Shown here one piece after another: positions 54,307 through 63,041 of a stretch of 64,000 bases of DNA. The notes under the pieces were generated by a model. That model did no database searches, was not told where the DNA came from, and worked only from the letters and a program-made list of their open reading frames with translations. The stretch is from contig NZ_JYNX01000035.1 of NCBI RefSeq assembly GCF_001044255.1, forward strand, positions 111,795 to 175,794. The letters run 5' to 3'. Source of the DNA: Mycolicibacterium chubuense. GTDB taxonomy: Bacteria; Actinomycetota; Actinomycetes; Mycobacteriales; Mycobacteriaceae. The position numbers and the translations under genes were made by a program. The stretch's first letter is position 1, and every line of letters begins with the position of its first letter.

Positions 54307-55271
54307 ACGAAGACTTCACGTGGACCGGAAAGTCGATTCTCGTCACCGGTGGTGCCGGCTTCATCGGCTCGCACCTGGTCGAACTGCTCGTCGCGGCAGG
54401 CGCGGAGGTGACCGTACTCGACACGCTGGCATCGGGCCGGCGAGACAACCTGGTCTCCGTCGCCGGCAGCATCACCTTCACGCAACAGGACATCCGCAGA
54501 ATCGCCTGGAACCAGTATCTCTCGACGCATCCCGCCGACGTGATCTTCCACCTCGCGGCCAACGCGTACGTGCCACCTTCTGTCGCGTGCCCGTCGTTCG
54601 ACTACGAGACCAACTTCGCCGCCACGTTCCGGTTACTGGAAGCGTTGCGCGTCATGCAGTGGCCCGGGCGGCTCGTGTTCGCATCGTCGGCGGCCGTCTA
54701 CGGCAACGCCGTGCGGGTGCCGATCCGAGAGGAGGATCCGACGGTGCCGATCTCGCCCTACGGGGCCGGAAAGCTGGCCGCCGAGCGCTATCTCGCGATC
54801 TACGGATCGCTGTACGGACTCAACGTGGCCTCGGTGAGGTTCTTCTCCGCCTACGGCCCACGGCAGCGCAAGCAGGTGGTGTTCGATCTGCTCAGCAAGC
54901 TGAACGACGACCGCCGGAACCTCGTGATCCACGGCGACGGGACCCAAGTCCGGGACTTCCTGTACGTCAAGGATGCGGCGCTGTCCGCGATGACCGTCGC
55001 TGCCCGAGCGAGCCTGTCCGGTGAGGCCTACAACGTGGGTGCGGGCCGGGAGTACACGATCGACGTCCTCGCCAAATCGCTGTGCGAACAGGTGGGGGTG
55101 CACCCGGAGTTCCGTTACACCGGGGTGAATCGGCCCGGCGATCCGGAGAAGCTCGTCGTCGACATCACCAAGCTGAAATCCCTTGGTTACGAGCCACAGT
55201 TCGAATTCGAGGAAGGCCTCGCCGCCGTCGTCGAGTGGTTCCAGGAAGTGACGGGTGCATCATGGCGATGA
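54294..55271 (+). CDS. NAD-dependent UDP-sugar 4-epimerase-like enzyme
   Basis: Extended SDR of 325 residues: TGGAGFIGSHLVE, DTLASGRRDNL, HLAANAYV, SSAAVYG with YGAGKLAAE (Tyr-x3-Lys), SAYGPRQRKQVVF, GDGTQVRDFLYVKD, and NVGAGREYT. Closest to GalE-type epimerases by pattern. GTG at 54294 with AGGAGG 7 nt upstream, inside the end of the previous gene. Provides an epimerised sugar donor for the repeat unit (inference). Confidence 0.9.
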   Translation: MVTVNEDFTWTGKSILVTGGAGFIGSHLVELLVAAGAEVTVLDTLASGRRDNLVSVAGSITFTQQDIRRIAWNQYLSTHPADVIFHLAANAYVPPSVACPSFDYETNFAATFRLLEALRVMQWPGRLVFASSAAVYGNAVRVPIREEDPTVPISPYGAGKLAAERYLAIYGSLYGLNVASVRFFSAYGPRQRKQVVFDLLSKLNDDRRNLVIHGDGTQVRDFLYVKDAALSAMTVAARASLSGEAYNVGAGREYTIDVLAKSLCEQVGVHPEFRYTGVNRPGDPEKLVVDITKLKSLGYEPQFEFEEGLAAVVEWFQEVTGASWR

Positions 55272-56425
55272 CCGAACGCCCGCTGCGGGTACTGTTCGTC
55301 GTCCCCGATCTTCGCATCGGCGGCGCCGAGCGCCACGTGACGACGCTGCTCCCGCGCATGGACCCCCGGCGCTTCACCCCTTCGCTGATCTGTATCGGTG
55401 ACCAGGGTGCTCTGTTCGCCGAGCTGGCCGACGCAGGCATCGAGGCAACCGCGTGGCGGCTGCGCAAACGGCAAGCGGCGCAGGCGTTGTGGAGGCTGGT
55501 CACCACCATGCGACGGACACGGCCCGATGTGATCGTGGCCCGTGGCTACAACGCCGAGGCGCTGGGCCGCATCGCAGCCCTGCTCGCCGGCGTGCGGTGC
55601 TCCGTCGTATGGGTGCACAACATCGCCGACCCGGAGCCCCGCGGTAGTGTGCGCGATGTCGTCGACCGGGTACTGAACCGTTGGACCACTGCGTATTTCG
55701 GTGTCACCGAGGCGCAGCGCGACTACCTGACCGGCACGCTCGGATATCCGCAGGACAAGATCCGCATCGTCTACAACGGGGTGGAGACATCTCAGTTCGA
55801 CCCCCGCACCGACCGCCGAGTCCTCGCCGAGTTCGGAATCGACGATACGGTGCCGGTCGTCGGAATTCTGGCAGCGTTGCGCCCCGAGAAAGACCACATC
55901 ACGTTTCTCAAAGCGGCCCGCCACGTCGTCGACGCGTTGCCGCAGGTCAACTTTCTCGTCGTCGGTGACGGTCCGACCCGTCCGGAGCTCGAGGAGCTGC
56001 GGGAAGATCTCGGGTTGGGCGAGCAGGTGCACTTCGCCGGCGCCCGTCATGACATCAATCGGATCCTGCGGGCGATCGATGTCTTCACGTTGACCTCGAG
56101 TGACGACTGCTTCCCGATCGCGATTCTGGAGGCGATGGCGTCGGGACGTCCGACGGTGTGTACGGCGGTGGGCGGGATTCCCGAGATGGTGATCGACGGG
56201 GTGACCGGCTTCCTGGTGCCGCCGGGCAACCCTCGGCAATTGGCCGACACACTCGTCGCGCTGATCGGCGATGCCGACACCGCGCAGCGGATGGGGATCG
56301 AGGCCCGCCGGCGCGTCGAGACGACGTTCAGCCTCGCTCGCAGTGTCGAGGAGGCACAGCGTGCTCTGGAGGCTGTGGCCGATCGGTCAGCCCTGGGCGA
56401 CACGCTCGTCGGTCACCTGAGGTGA
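55262..56425 (+). CDS. Glycosyltransferase family 4
   Basis: 387-residue GT-B enzyme: VLFVVPDLRIGGAERHVTTLLP, VVWVHNIADPE, NGVETSQFDPR, ILAALRPEKDHITFLKAA, and SSDDCFPIAILEAMASGRPTVCTAVGGIPEMV with the E-x7-E-like motif. ATG at 55262 within the epimerase stop region (ATG 55268 also possible). The last 39 nt overlap the convergent glycosyltransferase gene. Confidence 0.92.
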   Translation: MAMTERPLRVLFVVPDLRIGGAERHVTTLLPRMDPRRFTPSLICIGDQGALFAELADAGIEATAWRLRKRQAAQALWRLVTTMRRTRPDVIVARGYNAEALGRIAALLAGVRCSVVWVHNIADPEPRGSVRDVVDRVLNRWTTAYFGVTEAQRDYLTGTLGYPQDKIRIVYNGVETSQFDPRTDRRVLAEFGIDDTVPVVGILAALRPEKDHITFLKAARHVVDALPQVNFLVVGDGPTRPELEELREDLGLGEQVHFAGARHDINRILRAIDVFTLTSSDDCFPIAILEAMASGRPTVCTAVGGIPEMVIDGVTGFLVPPGNPRQLADTLVALIGDADTAQRMGIEARRRVETTFSLARSVEEAQRALEAVADRSALGDTLVGHLR

Positions 56426-57523
56426 CCAGCGAGCCCGCCGTGTCGGCCGATTCCGCGATCGCGAGCCGGCGATGACGTCCCGATACAGGCCGTCGAGCCG
56501 ACGCCAGACGACGTCGATGTCGTAGCGCTGTCTGGCGCGTTCGTAGGCCGCCTCACCGCAGCTGATCCGCAGCGCGACATCGTCGATGACCCGTTGCAGC
56601 GCCGCGGTGATTCCTTCGACGTCGTCAGAGGTGACCAGTAACCCGCATCCGCCACCGATCATCTCGGGAAGACCTCCCCCCTCCCCGGCGATGACGCACA
56701 GACCACGCGCCATGGCCTCCAGAACCGCCATCGGCTGGCCTTCTCTGCGCGAGGGCAGGACCAGGACGTCGGCGTCGTCGAGGAGCTCACCGACGGCTTC
56801 CGCCGACAACCATCCGGGGAGTTCGACGGAGCTGTCGAGCCGCAACTCCCGCACGAGCTGTCGAGCTCGCTCCACCTCCCCGTCACCGGCCATGGTCAGC
56901 GTCGCGGCCGGTGCGCCGAGGCGTGCCCACGCGTGCAACAGTTCGAAGGCGCCCTTGCGTTCGCCGATGCGGCCGAGGAAGACGAAGCGCACCGGGCGAT
57001 CGGTCGATGAGAGCCGCGCAGGGACCGCGGCGAGTTTGACGGCATTGGGGATCTCGGCGATGCGCGCACCGGGCGCGATGTTCTCCAATCGTCGCGCCCA
57101 GGTACCCCCGAGCGCCACCACGGCGCTGGACCGACACAACGTGGCCCGGATGAGAACCTGCGTCAGCGCCGGCGACTCCTCGAAGTACGCCATGAAATCC
57201 GACCCGTGGATGTGGAGCACAGTCGGTAAGCCGGACAGCGAACTGAGCCAGAGCAGAGTCGCCTTGCGGACGAAGCTGGCATGCGCGCTGGTGTGGAGGT
57301 GAACCACGCTCGGCCGGAACCGGATCAATTCGACGAGGAACATGACGCAACCCCCGGCAAAGGCGGCGAGCTTCGTCAGCGCGGAACCCTCACGATGCGT
57401 CGCGACATGGCGGATGTTCCACTCGCTCCACAACGGCGTCTTCTGCATGGCCTGCAGGTAGGTGGTCATCCCGCCCGGCGTCCGCACACTCGTGGAGACC
57501 CACAGCGCACGCTGTTCATTCAT
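56387..57523 (-). CDS. Glycosyltransferase family 4
   Basis: 378-residue GT-B enzyme: VRTPGGMTTYLQAM, VVHLHTSAHASF, LHIHGSDFMAYFEE, FVFLGRIGERKGAFELLHAW, and LPSRREGQPMAVLEAMARGLCVIAGEGGGLPEMI. The ATG at 57523 overlaps the stop of the polymerase gene by 8 nt, so it is the distal gene of a minus-strand operon (co-polymerase, polymerase, this enzyme). Confidence 0.92.
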   Translation of the reverse strand: MNEQRALWVSTSVRTPGGMTTYLQAMQKTPLWSEWNIRHVATHREGSALTKLAAFAGGCVMFLVELIRFRPSVVHLHTSAHASFVRKATLLWLSSLSGLPTVLHIHGSDFMAYFEESPALTQVLIRATLCRSSAVVALGGTWARRLENIAPGARIAEIPNAVKLAAVPARLSSTDRPVRFVFLGRIGERKGAFELLHAWARLGAPAATLTMAGDGEVERARQLVRELRLDSSVELPGWLSAEAVGELLDDADVLVLPSRREGQPMAVLEAMARGLCVIAGEGGGLPEMIGGGCGLLVTSDDVEGITAALQRVIDDVALRISCGEAAYERARQRYDIDVVWRRLDGLYRDVIAGSRSRNRPTRRARWSPQVTDERVAQG

Positions 57524-58916
57524 TGTGCACCAACGCCTTCTGCTCGATCCTTGCGATCGACCCGCCGTGCCTGTCGTTCCACCCGACCGCCAATCCGCAG
57601 AGGAGGAACACGACAGACGTGCCGAACGACAGGAACCTGAGGTCGACGGTGAATCCGCTGACGACGAAGACCGCCAGTGCCATCAGCGCGGTGAGTGCCA
57701 GGGGGCTGCCTGTCAGGGCGAAGCCCGGAAGCCTGCGGTAGGCCACCCAGAGTCGATGCGCGATCAGGACCACGGTGAGCACCCACAGTCCGAGACCGAT
57801 CAGTCCCAGCTCGGCGAGGATGCCCAACTCGTTCTCGTGGGAGACGATGCCGTGACCACGAATCCATGGCACATCGGAGGACCACTGTTGATGATGGTAG
57901 GTGTTGACGGCCTGGAACCGGCTGATTCCCCAGCCGGTCAGCGGCTTCTGCTCGGCGGCCCACAACGCTGTTCGGATCATGTTGAGACGGTCGTCGACCT
58001 CGGATTCGGAACCGATGCCGCCGGCTGTGCGGTCGGAGCTGGTGAAGGTCGACCAGTGCGCGGTGATGATCGCGGCGACGATGCCCAGGGCCGCCGCGAA
58101 CCACCGGCGGTAGCCGACGGCCAACACGGCCCCGATGACGAGAACGATCGCACCGCTGAGCCACGCCGCCCGGGTGTGCGTGAGATAGATGCCGTAACCG
58201 CAGCCGACGGCGATGACGGCTGCCGACCACCGACGCCACGCGGGTTCGTCACTGCGGCTGATCAATTGCAGCGCGACGGCGATTCCCACCGCGAGGACGA
58301 TGCCGTTCTCGACCGGCTGACCCGTCACACCGTTGGCTCTGCCGATCCACGTCGCCGCCGGATCGGTGCTCAGCCGCGGCCACATCCACTGCTGGAGGCC
58401 GTGGAACTGCATGACCGCCAACGTCGCCGAGTAACCCGCCATCAGCAACAGCACCCACAACACCGCCCGAACCGCTCTCGTGCTCGTCAACATGAAGCGC
58501 CCGAACAGGAACAGGATGAACGGGATCAGGGTGCTCGCGACGACGAATCCGGGCACCGCCATGCTGGTGTACGACGGATTGCCGGTTGCGGCGGAGAGTT
58601 CGTGCGGACTCACCATCGAATACACGATCCACAACAGGTAGAGCCCCATGGCGTACCCGATGGCGCCGACGCCGCGCGGACGACCGTGACGGTGATCCAA
58701 CCACCACCAGAAGGCGGCGCCCAACACCAGCGCGAGCGCGAACCAGAAAGGGGGAGTGGGGAAGTGCGGCGCCAAGGCCACATGGAGGAACAGCGCGAGC
58801 AGCATCGCGATCACCGCGACCACGGGACTGCGCACGATCAGCAACCCCAGTGCGACCGCAGCTACGCCGAGGAAAACGAAATCGCCCAGATCGGTGCCCG
58901 ACAACAATCCGGTCAC
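57516..58916 (-). CDS. Wzy-type polysaccharide polymerase / O-antigen ligase-like protein
   Basis: 466 residues with about 11-12 membrane segments and the Wzy_C (O-antigen ligase) region with a large extracytoplasmic loop: EVDDRLNMIRTALWAAEQKPLTGWGISRFQAVNTYHH and GIVSHENELGILAELGLIGL (conserved His). Links repeat units at the outer face of the membrane. Start is a GTG at 58916 by domain consideration; the frame is open further upstream and overlaps the co-polymerase gene. No clear ribosome-binding site. Confidence 0.86.
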   Translation of the reverse strand: MTGLLSGTDLGDFVFLGVAAVALGLLIVRSPVVAVIAMLLALFLHVALAPHFPTPPFWFALALVLGAAFWWWLDHRHGRPRGVGAIGYAMGLYLLWIVYSMVSPHELSAATGNPSYTSMAVPGFVVASTLIPFILFLFGRFMLTSTRAVRAVLWVLLLMAGYSATLAVMQFHGLQQWMWPRLSTDPAATWIGRANGVTGQPVENGIVLAVGIAVALQLISRSDEPAWRRWSAAVIAVGCGYGIYLTHTRAAWLSGAIVLVIGAVLAVGYRRWFAAALGIVAAIITAHWSTFTSSDRTAGGIGSESEVDDRLNMIRTALWAAEQKPLTGWGISRFQAVNTYHHQQWSSDVPWIRGHGIVSHENELGILAELGLIGLGLWVLTVVLIAHRLWVAYRRLPGFALTGSPLALTALMALAVFVVSGFTVDLRFLSFGTSVVFLLCGLAVGWNDRHGGSIARIEQKALVHNE

Positions 58917-58968
58917 CTCGACCGCCGCGGCGGTCGGACACGACGTCGGGGTGAGGAGATCATGCTCG

Positions 58969-60393
58969 TCAGGACGCCGACAGGATCGGTCGCGGCATGG
59001 GCACAGCGTCGGACCCGTCGACCAGGACCGCCCCGAACACATCCGCGTGCGCTTTACTCAGGGAGTCGGCGGCCGAACTCACATCTCCTGCTCGCGTCAC
59101 ATTCTTCACCACGGTCAGGACGGTCAAATCAGCTGCCGCACAAATGAGTTGCGTGTCACCGGACGCAGCGACCGGGGGCGCCATCATCACGATCACGTCA
59201 GCTACCGTACGGATCTCGTCGAGGACGGCAGCAACGCGCTCGCGGGTGATCCGGCGCCAGTCCGATCCGTCGGTACGGCCGCCGGGCAGGATCTTCAAGG
59301 TCTCGATGTCGCTGTCCCGCAGGAGCGCGTGCACCAGGGTGCTGTCATCGAGTGCCTCGAGGAATCCGTGGGAATCGGTGTCGCACCAACCCCCACGATC
59401 CGCACCGATCAGAACGGTGCGATAGCCCTGCCGGGCCCAGAACCCGGCGAGTTCTCCGGCCAGCGGCGACGGCGCCTGCGTACCGGAGCAGTTGGCCACG
59501 ACGACCGCGGCGTTCTTCGGGAGATCCTCCAGGCTGATCAGGTTGGCGAGCGTACGCACGCGTTCCTGACGCATCTGAATGGCATGGACGTTCGCGCCCG
59601 CGGGTATCTCGATGAGCGGTTCGACGGTGGTCTTCTCGCGGATGTCGTCGAGGTTCTTGAGACGTGTCGAGACGGTCGCCAGGGCCAGTGCGGACAGGAT
59701 CCCCAACGCGAGTCCGCCGATCCCGCCCAGTGCGATCTGCAGTCCCGTCTGCGTTGAGATCTCGGTGACGCCCGCCCTGGGCTGCAGCACCTGCAATTCG
59801 TTGGTCCTGTCCGCACTCATCTCCATGATCCTGTTCTGCAGCGCAGCGGCTTCCGCAGGATCATCCGGCGCGCCGGTGGCCAACACCTTCTCCAGCCTGC
59901 GCTCCGCGTCCTTGATGGCGGCGCCGAGGCGGGCCTGCTGCATGGCGTTGATGTCGTTGCGGAAGGCGCCGGCCATCCTCTCGGCGGCGTCCTGCGCGAC
60001 CCTCGGATCACCCGCAGTCGCGTCGACCGTCACGATCGGACTGCTTGCGGCCGTCGCTGCTTGGACCTCGACTCCCGGCGGGATCTCGCTCTTGGCCGCC
60101 AACCGGGCATTCACCGCCTCATCGTTGAACAGTTGAACGTAGCCCTGGACGATCACCGCGTCCTGATCGGTAGGCCGGTTCGGGGACGCCACCACCAGCG
60201 TCGATTTGCCGACATACGTGGTGTGGGCCTGCGCGACCGACACGGTCGCCGCGCCTGCGCCCAGAACGGCGAACGCGATAACCAGCCACCGGTAGTTCCA
60301 GACCTGGCGCACCCGCCGTCCGGGTGATGCGGCTCGGTGATCGCCGGGCACATCGATGTAGCGCTCGGATTCTGCCTTCTTGGATGCGGTCAT
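58969..60393 (-). CDS. Wzz/Wzc-like chain-length regulator with a degenerate kinase domain
   Basis: 474 residues: a membrane helix at about 36-56, an extracytoplasmic Wzz domain, a second helix at about 220-241, and a cytoplasmic P-loop-ATPase-like domain. In place of the Walker A (GxxGxGKS) the segment at about 297-312 reads VVVANCSGTQAPSPLAG, lacking the Lys, and there is no C-terminal Tyr cluster. So it is a polysaccharide co-polymerase that probably does not hydrolyse ATP as a BY-kinase does. First gene of the minus-strand unit with the polymerase. Confidence 0.86.
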   Translation of the reverse strand: MTASKKAESERYIDVPGDHRAASPGRRVRQVWNYRWLVIAFAVLGAGAATVSVAQAHTTYVGKSTLVVASPNRPTDQDAVIVQGYVQLFNDEAVNARLAAKSEIPPGVEVQAATAASSPIVTVDATAGDPRVAQDAAERMAGAFRNDINAMQQARLGAAIKDAERRLEKVLATGAPDDPAEAAALQNRIMEMSADRTNELQVLQPRAGVTEISTQTGLQIALGGIGGLALGILSALALATVSTRLKNLDDIREKTTVEPLIEIPAGANVHAIQMRQERVRTLANLISLEDLPKNAAVVVANCSGTQAPSPLAGELAGFWARQGYRTVLIGADRGGWCDTDSHGFLEALDDSTLVHALLRDSDIETLKILPGGRTDGSDWRRITRERVAAVLDEIRTVADVIVMMAPPVAASGDTQLICAAADLTVLTVVKNVTRAGDVSSAADSLSKAHADVFGAVLVDGSDAVPMPRPILSAS

Positions 60394-60908
60394 CGGGATC
60401 CTTCCATCAGCCAGTCGCTGTCGTGGTGGTTCGCACCCGCGACCAGATGCTTCGGAGAGCTCAGCTCCACGTCGACGCCGGGAGGCTCGGCGCTCTGGCT
60501 ACCTGAGGTGACACGGTTCGCACGTGAAACGACACTGTCCACAACTGCCCCCGTCCCATCCGTCAATTTCAGGACTGAGTGTGGCCCAGCTACCGTGCGT
60601 CCGGTAGACAACTGCTCAGTGTGAAACACAACGTGCGACGGGCCTTGTCGACGATTCGGAGGACAATCCCGCATACGTCGAATCCCCCGCCTGCCGCACG
60701 GTGGCGGGGATCGCTCCTCGTCGCCGGGCATGCGCCGGTGTCGCATGCCCTCACACGCTTGGGCGGATTCGCCCCACTGGCCATTCCTACGAAGTCGGAC
60801 CTGCCAGCAATCGGGCTTGGCCCGATCGGTTCGGCCTGATGCCGGCGGTCATCCCGTCGACCGCTGAAAGTGTCAGCTACATAGTCGATTCCCTGTAGCA
60901 TCGGCCGG
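60394..60908. other. Intergenic region between the co-polymerase and the GT-C-like gene
   Basis: 515 nt without a supported gene; open frames on both strands have no family likeness. It contains a strong inverted repeat at 60726-60750 and must hold the promoters of the two divergent genes. Confidence 0.5.
60726..60750. repeat. 9-bp perfect inverted repeat in the divergent region
   Basis: GGGCATGCG (60726-60734) and CGCATGCCC (60742-60750) are perfect complements with a 7-nt spacer. It could be an operator for the EPS regulators or a hairpin. No T-tract follows. Confidence 0.6.
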
Positions 60909-62198
60909 ATGGGCGCGATTGCACGCGATCGACTCGGCCTGAATCCGACCGCGGCGCCGCCGGCGCTGGCGGCGTTCGTGGTCTGCGCCGTGGCCGTCGC
61001 GGTCTCGGCGTCCGGAGTCGTGGCGACATCGGCAGGCGTGGACCAGCGGCAGTACCACTGGGTGACCATCCAGTACTTCCGGGAGATCTTTCCGCGCATC
61101 GATATCGTCAATGTGGACACGGCGACCGGACCTCTCTATCACCTGATCGTCGCTGCTGTCTCGGGCCCACTTCACCTGGGCGAGTTCGGAACTCAGTTTC
61201 TCTCCAGCTTCTTCGCGGCCGGTCTCGCGGCGCTCGCAGTGTGGTACGTGGGCATCGTGACAGAGCCGGTGCTGCGGGTGCTGGCGGTGGCGCCGCTGCT
61301 GCTCTCGCCCTACTTCTGGGAGTCGGCTCTGTGGATGCTGACAGACGCCGCGGCACTCCTGTTCGCCTTCGCCGCGTTCGTGTTGCTCCTGCGCCGCGAG
61401 TCGATGGACGGCGTGGGTTGTGTGAGCGCCGGACTGCTGCTGGCAGCCGCGGTCGCGACGCGGCAGACATACGTGTGGTCGCTGGTCCCGACGATCGCGG
61501 TGATCTGGTATCAGCACCGTGAATCAGATTCCGGGACAAGGCTGTTGCGTGTGCTGGCGGTGGCAGCACCCGCGTTGGTGGTACTCGCCGGGTTGGTGGC
61601 ACTGTGGCACGGCTTTCTCCCGCCGCGATTCCACGAGATGAACGCTGCCAATCGCAGCTGGCTTTCCCCGACGTACTGCGCCGCGGTGGCCGCAGTGTTC
61701 TTCGTGCCGATCTCACTTGCCACGTATGGTCGTGGCCGTCCGCGGCTGTCGACCACGCTGGGAGCGGGCGCGGCTGTCGCGCTGCCCGCACTGGTATGGA
61801 CGAGTTCTGCAACGACGGGAACCGACAATGCGCGGCGCGGTGGACTGATCTGGGAGTCCGTGGAGCACACTCCGCTGCTGGATGGGCGTTCACTACTGCT
61901 GACGCTGCTCGCCTTCGCCGGTGGCTGTTCCATCTGCCACGTTCTGCTCCTGCTCGACAACACCACGGCGATTCTGATCGGGACCGGCCTCATCGGTCTG
62001 GCGGCGACGATGACAGCGGGAGGGCAGCTCTACCAGAAGTACTTCGAATTGCCCGTCGCTGCAATGGCATTGATCGCGATCTGCGCACTAGCAGCCAACG
62101 GCGCGATCGAACGTCGCTGGCCACTGGTCGGATTGGCGGCACTGCAGGCCCTGTTGACGGCAGCGCTGGTGGCGGGGCCGGTCATCACCGCGCCGTGA
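60909..62198 (+). CDS. Multi-pass membrane protein, GT-C-like
   Basis: 429 residues with about ten membrane segments. After the first helix comes an outside loop with DQRQYHWVTIQYFRE and VDTATGPLYHLIVA, acidic/His residues in the place where GT-C enzymes (ALG10/ArnT kind) have their catalytic loop. I cannot name the family with certainty. In this locus it could transfer a side-branch sugar from a polyprenyl-phosphate donor at the outer face. ATG at 60909. Confidence 0.75.
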   Translation: MGAIARDRLGLNPTAAPPALAAFVVCAVAVAVSASGVVATSAGVDQRQYHWVTIQYFREIFPRIDIVNVDTATGPLYHLIVAAVSGPLHLGEFGTQFLSSFFAAGLAALAVWYVGIVTEPVLRVLAVAPLLLSPYFWESALWMLTDAAALLFAFAAFVLLLRRESMDGVGCVSAGLLLAAAVATRQTYVWSLVPTIAVIWYQHRESDSGTRLLRVLAVAAPALVVLAGLVALWHGFLPPRFHEMNAANRSWLSPTYCAAVAAVFFVPISLATYGRGRPRLSTTLGAGAAVALPALVWTSSATTGTDNARRGGLIWESVEHTPLLDGRSLLLTLLAFAGGCSICHVLLLLDNTTAILIGTGLIGLAATMTAGGQLYQKYFELPVAAMALIAICALAANGAIERRWPLVGLAALQALLTAALVAGPVITAP

Positions 62199-62222
62199 CC
62201 CGCGGGCGATCCTACGGCGTCG

Positions 62223-62876
62223 TCAGCCTCGCACGGCCACGATCGACTTGACCAGCCCTGCGAAGCGCTCGTGCCATATCGACGATGTCGGAAAGTACCG
62301 CCGCATCTGAGAAATGGAGAGCAGGTCGACCTGGTCGACAGCGTTCTCGGCGTCCTCACGGGTGTAGGTGTGCACGTTTCCGCGGTTCCAGCGCAGAGAT
62401 ATCTGCACGCGGGCCTCGTACGGAAGCCACTGCATGCCGGGAAACACCCAGTGCGGCTCGACCGGGAAGTACCGGTACGGCGTCTGTACCCAATATCGCT
62501 CGGCGAGAACGCCAATCGTGTCTGCGAGGCGCTGACGTTGGGGGTGGCCACCGACATGCTCGATGAGCGAGTTCGAGAACACCAGATCGAAACGCTCGTG
62601 GCGGACAGCGGCGGGCAGGTCGCACGCGTCGGCTTGGACGACGTCGACGGTCGGTTCGTCCGAGGTCAGTGGCAGGAGATTGACGATCGTGACGGCCCGG
62701 GGCCGCACGGGAGCGAGAGCCCATGACTCCGGGGTGCCGCCGAGGTCGATCACGCGCATCTCCGAGATCGCCGGAAAGCGTTGTGCGAAACACTGCCAGC
62801 GACGTGTCCTGGCGCGGCCCGCCAGCGAGTGTGCCGAATCGAAATCGGCGATGGTGTCATGCAACCAGTTCGTCAC
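62223..62876 (-). CDS. SAM-dependent methyltransferase (class I)
   Basis: About 217 residues: motif I VIDLGGTPESW, then VVQADACDLP, FDLVFSNSLIEHVGG and a C-terminal region rich in aromatic residues (YFPVEPHWVFPGMQWLPYEAR). Resembles methyltransferases found in polysaccharide loci, perhaps a sugar O-methylase. Start uncertain: the GTG at 62876 begins the conserved part and has a close GGGGGAG; an ATG at 62942 adds 22 residues. Confidence 0.8.
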   Translation of the reverse strand: MTNWLHDTIADFDSAHSLAGRARTRRWQCFAQRFPAISEMRVIDLGGTPESWALAPVRPRAVTIVNLLPLTSDEPTVDVVQADACDLPAAVRHERFDLVFSNSLIEHVGGHPQRQRLADTIGVLAERYWVQTPYRYFPVEPHWVFPGMQWLPYEARVQISLRWNRGNVHTYTREDAENAVDQVDLLSISQMRRYFPTSSIWHERFAGLVKSIVAVRG

Positions 62877-63041
62877 CGCTCCCCCATCCACCTCAGCGTT
62901 GCTGCGCGACGCCACCTGTCTACGGTCCCCACCTTCGTGCATGCCACGTCAGGTGCTGAGACTTCCGCCGGTCTTGACTACCTTGAGGCGACAGAGGTGT
63001 CGGTCATCCGGGGGACATCGCGAAGACGATTTCGCAGCCGA

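Noticed and set aside
50100-60890. A shared TGTCAG-containing word in the gaps near 50120 and 60870
   Set aside because: TGTCAG followed by a few matching bases occurs in both, but the match is short and spacing differs; too weak to call a motif.
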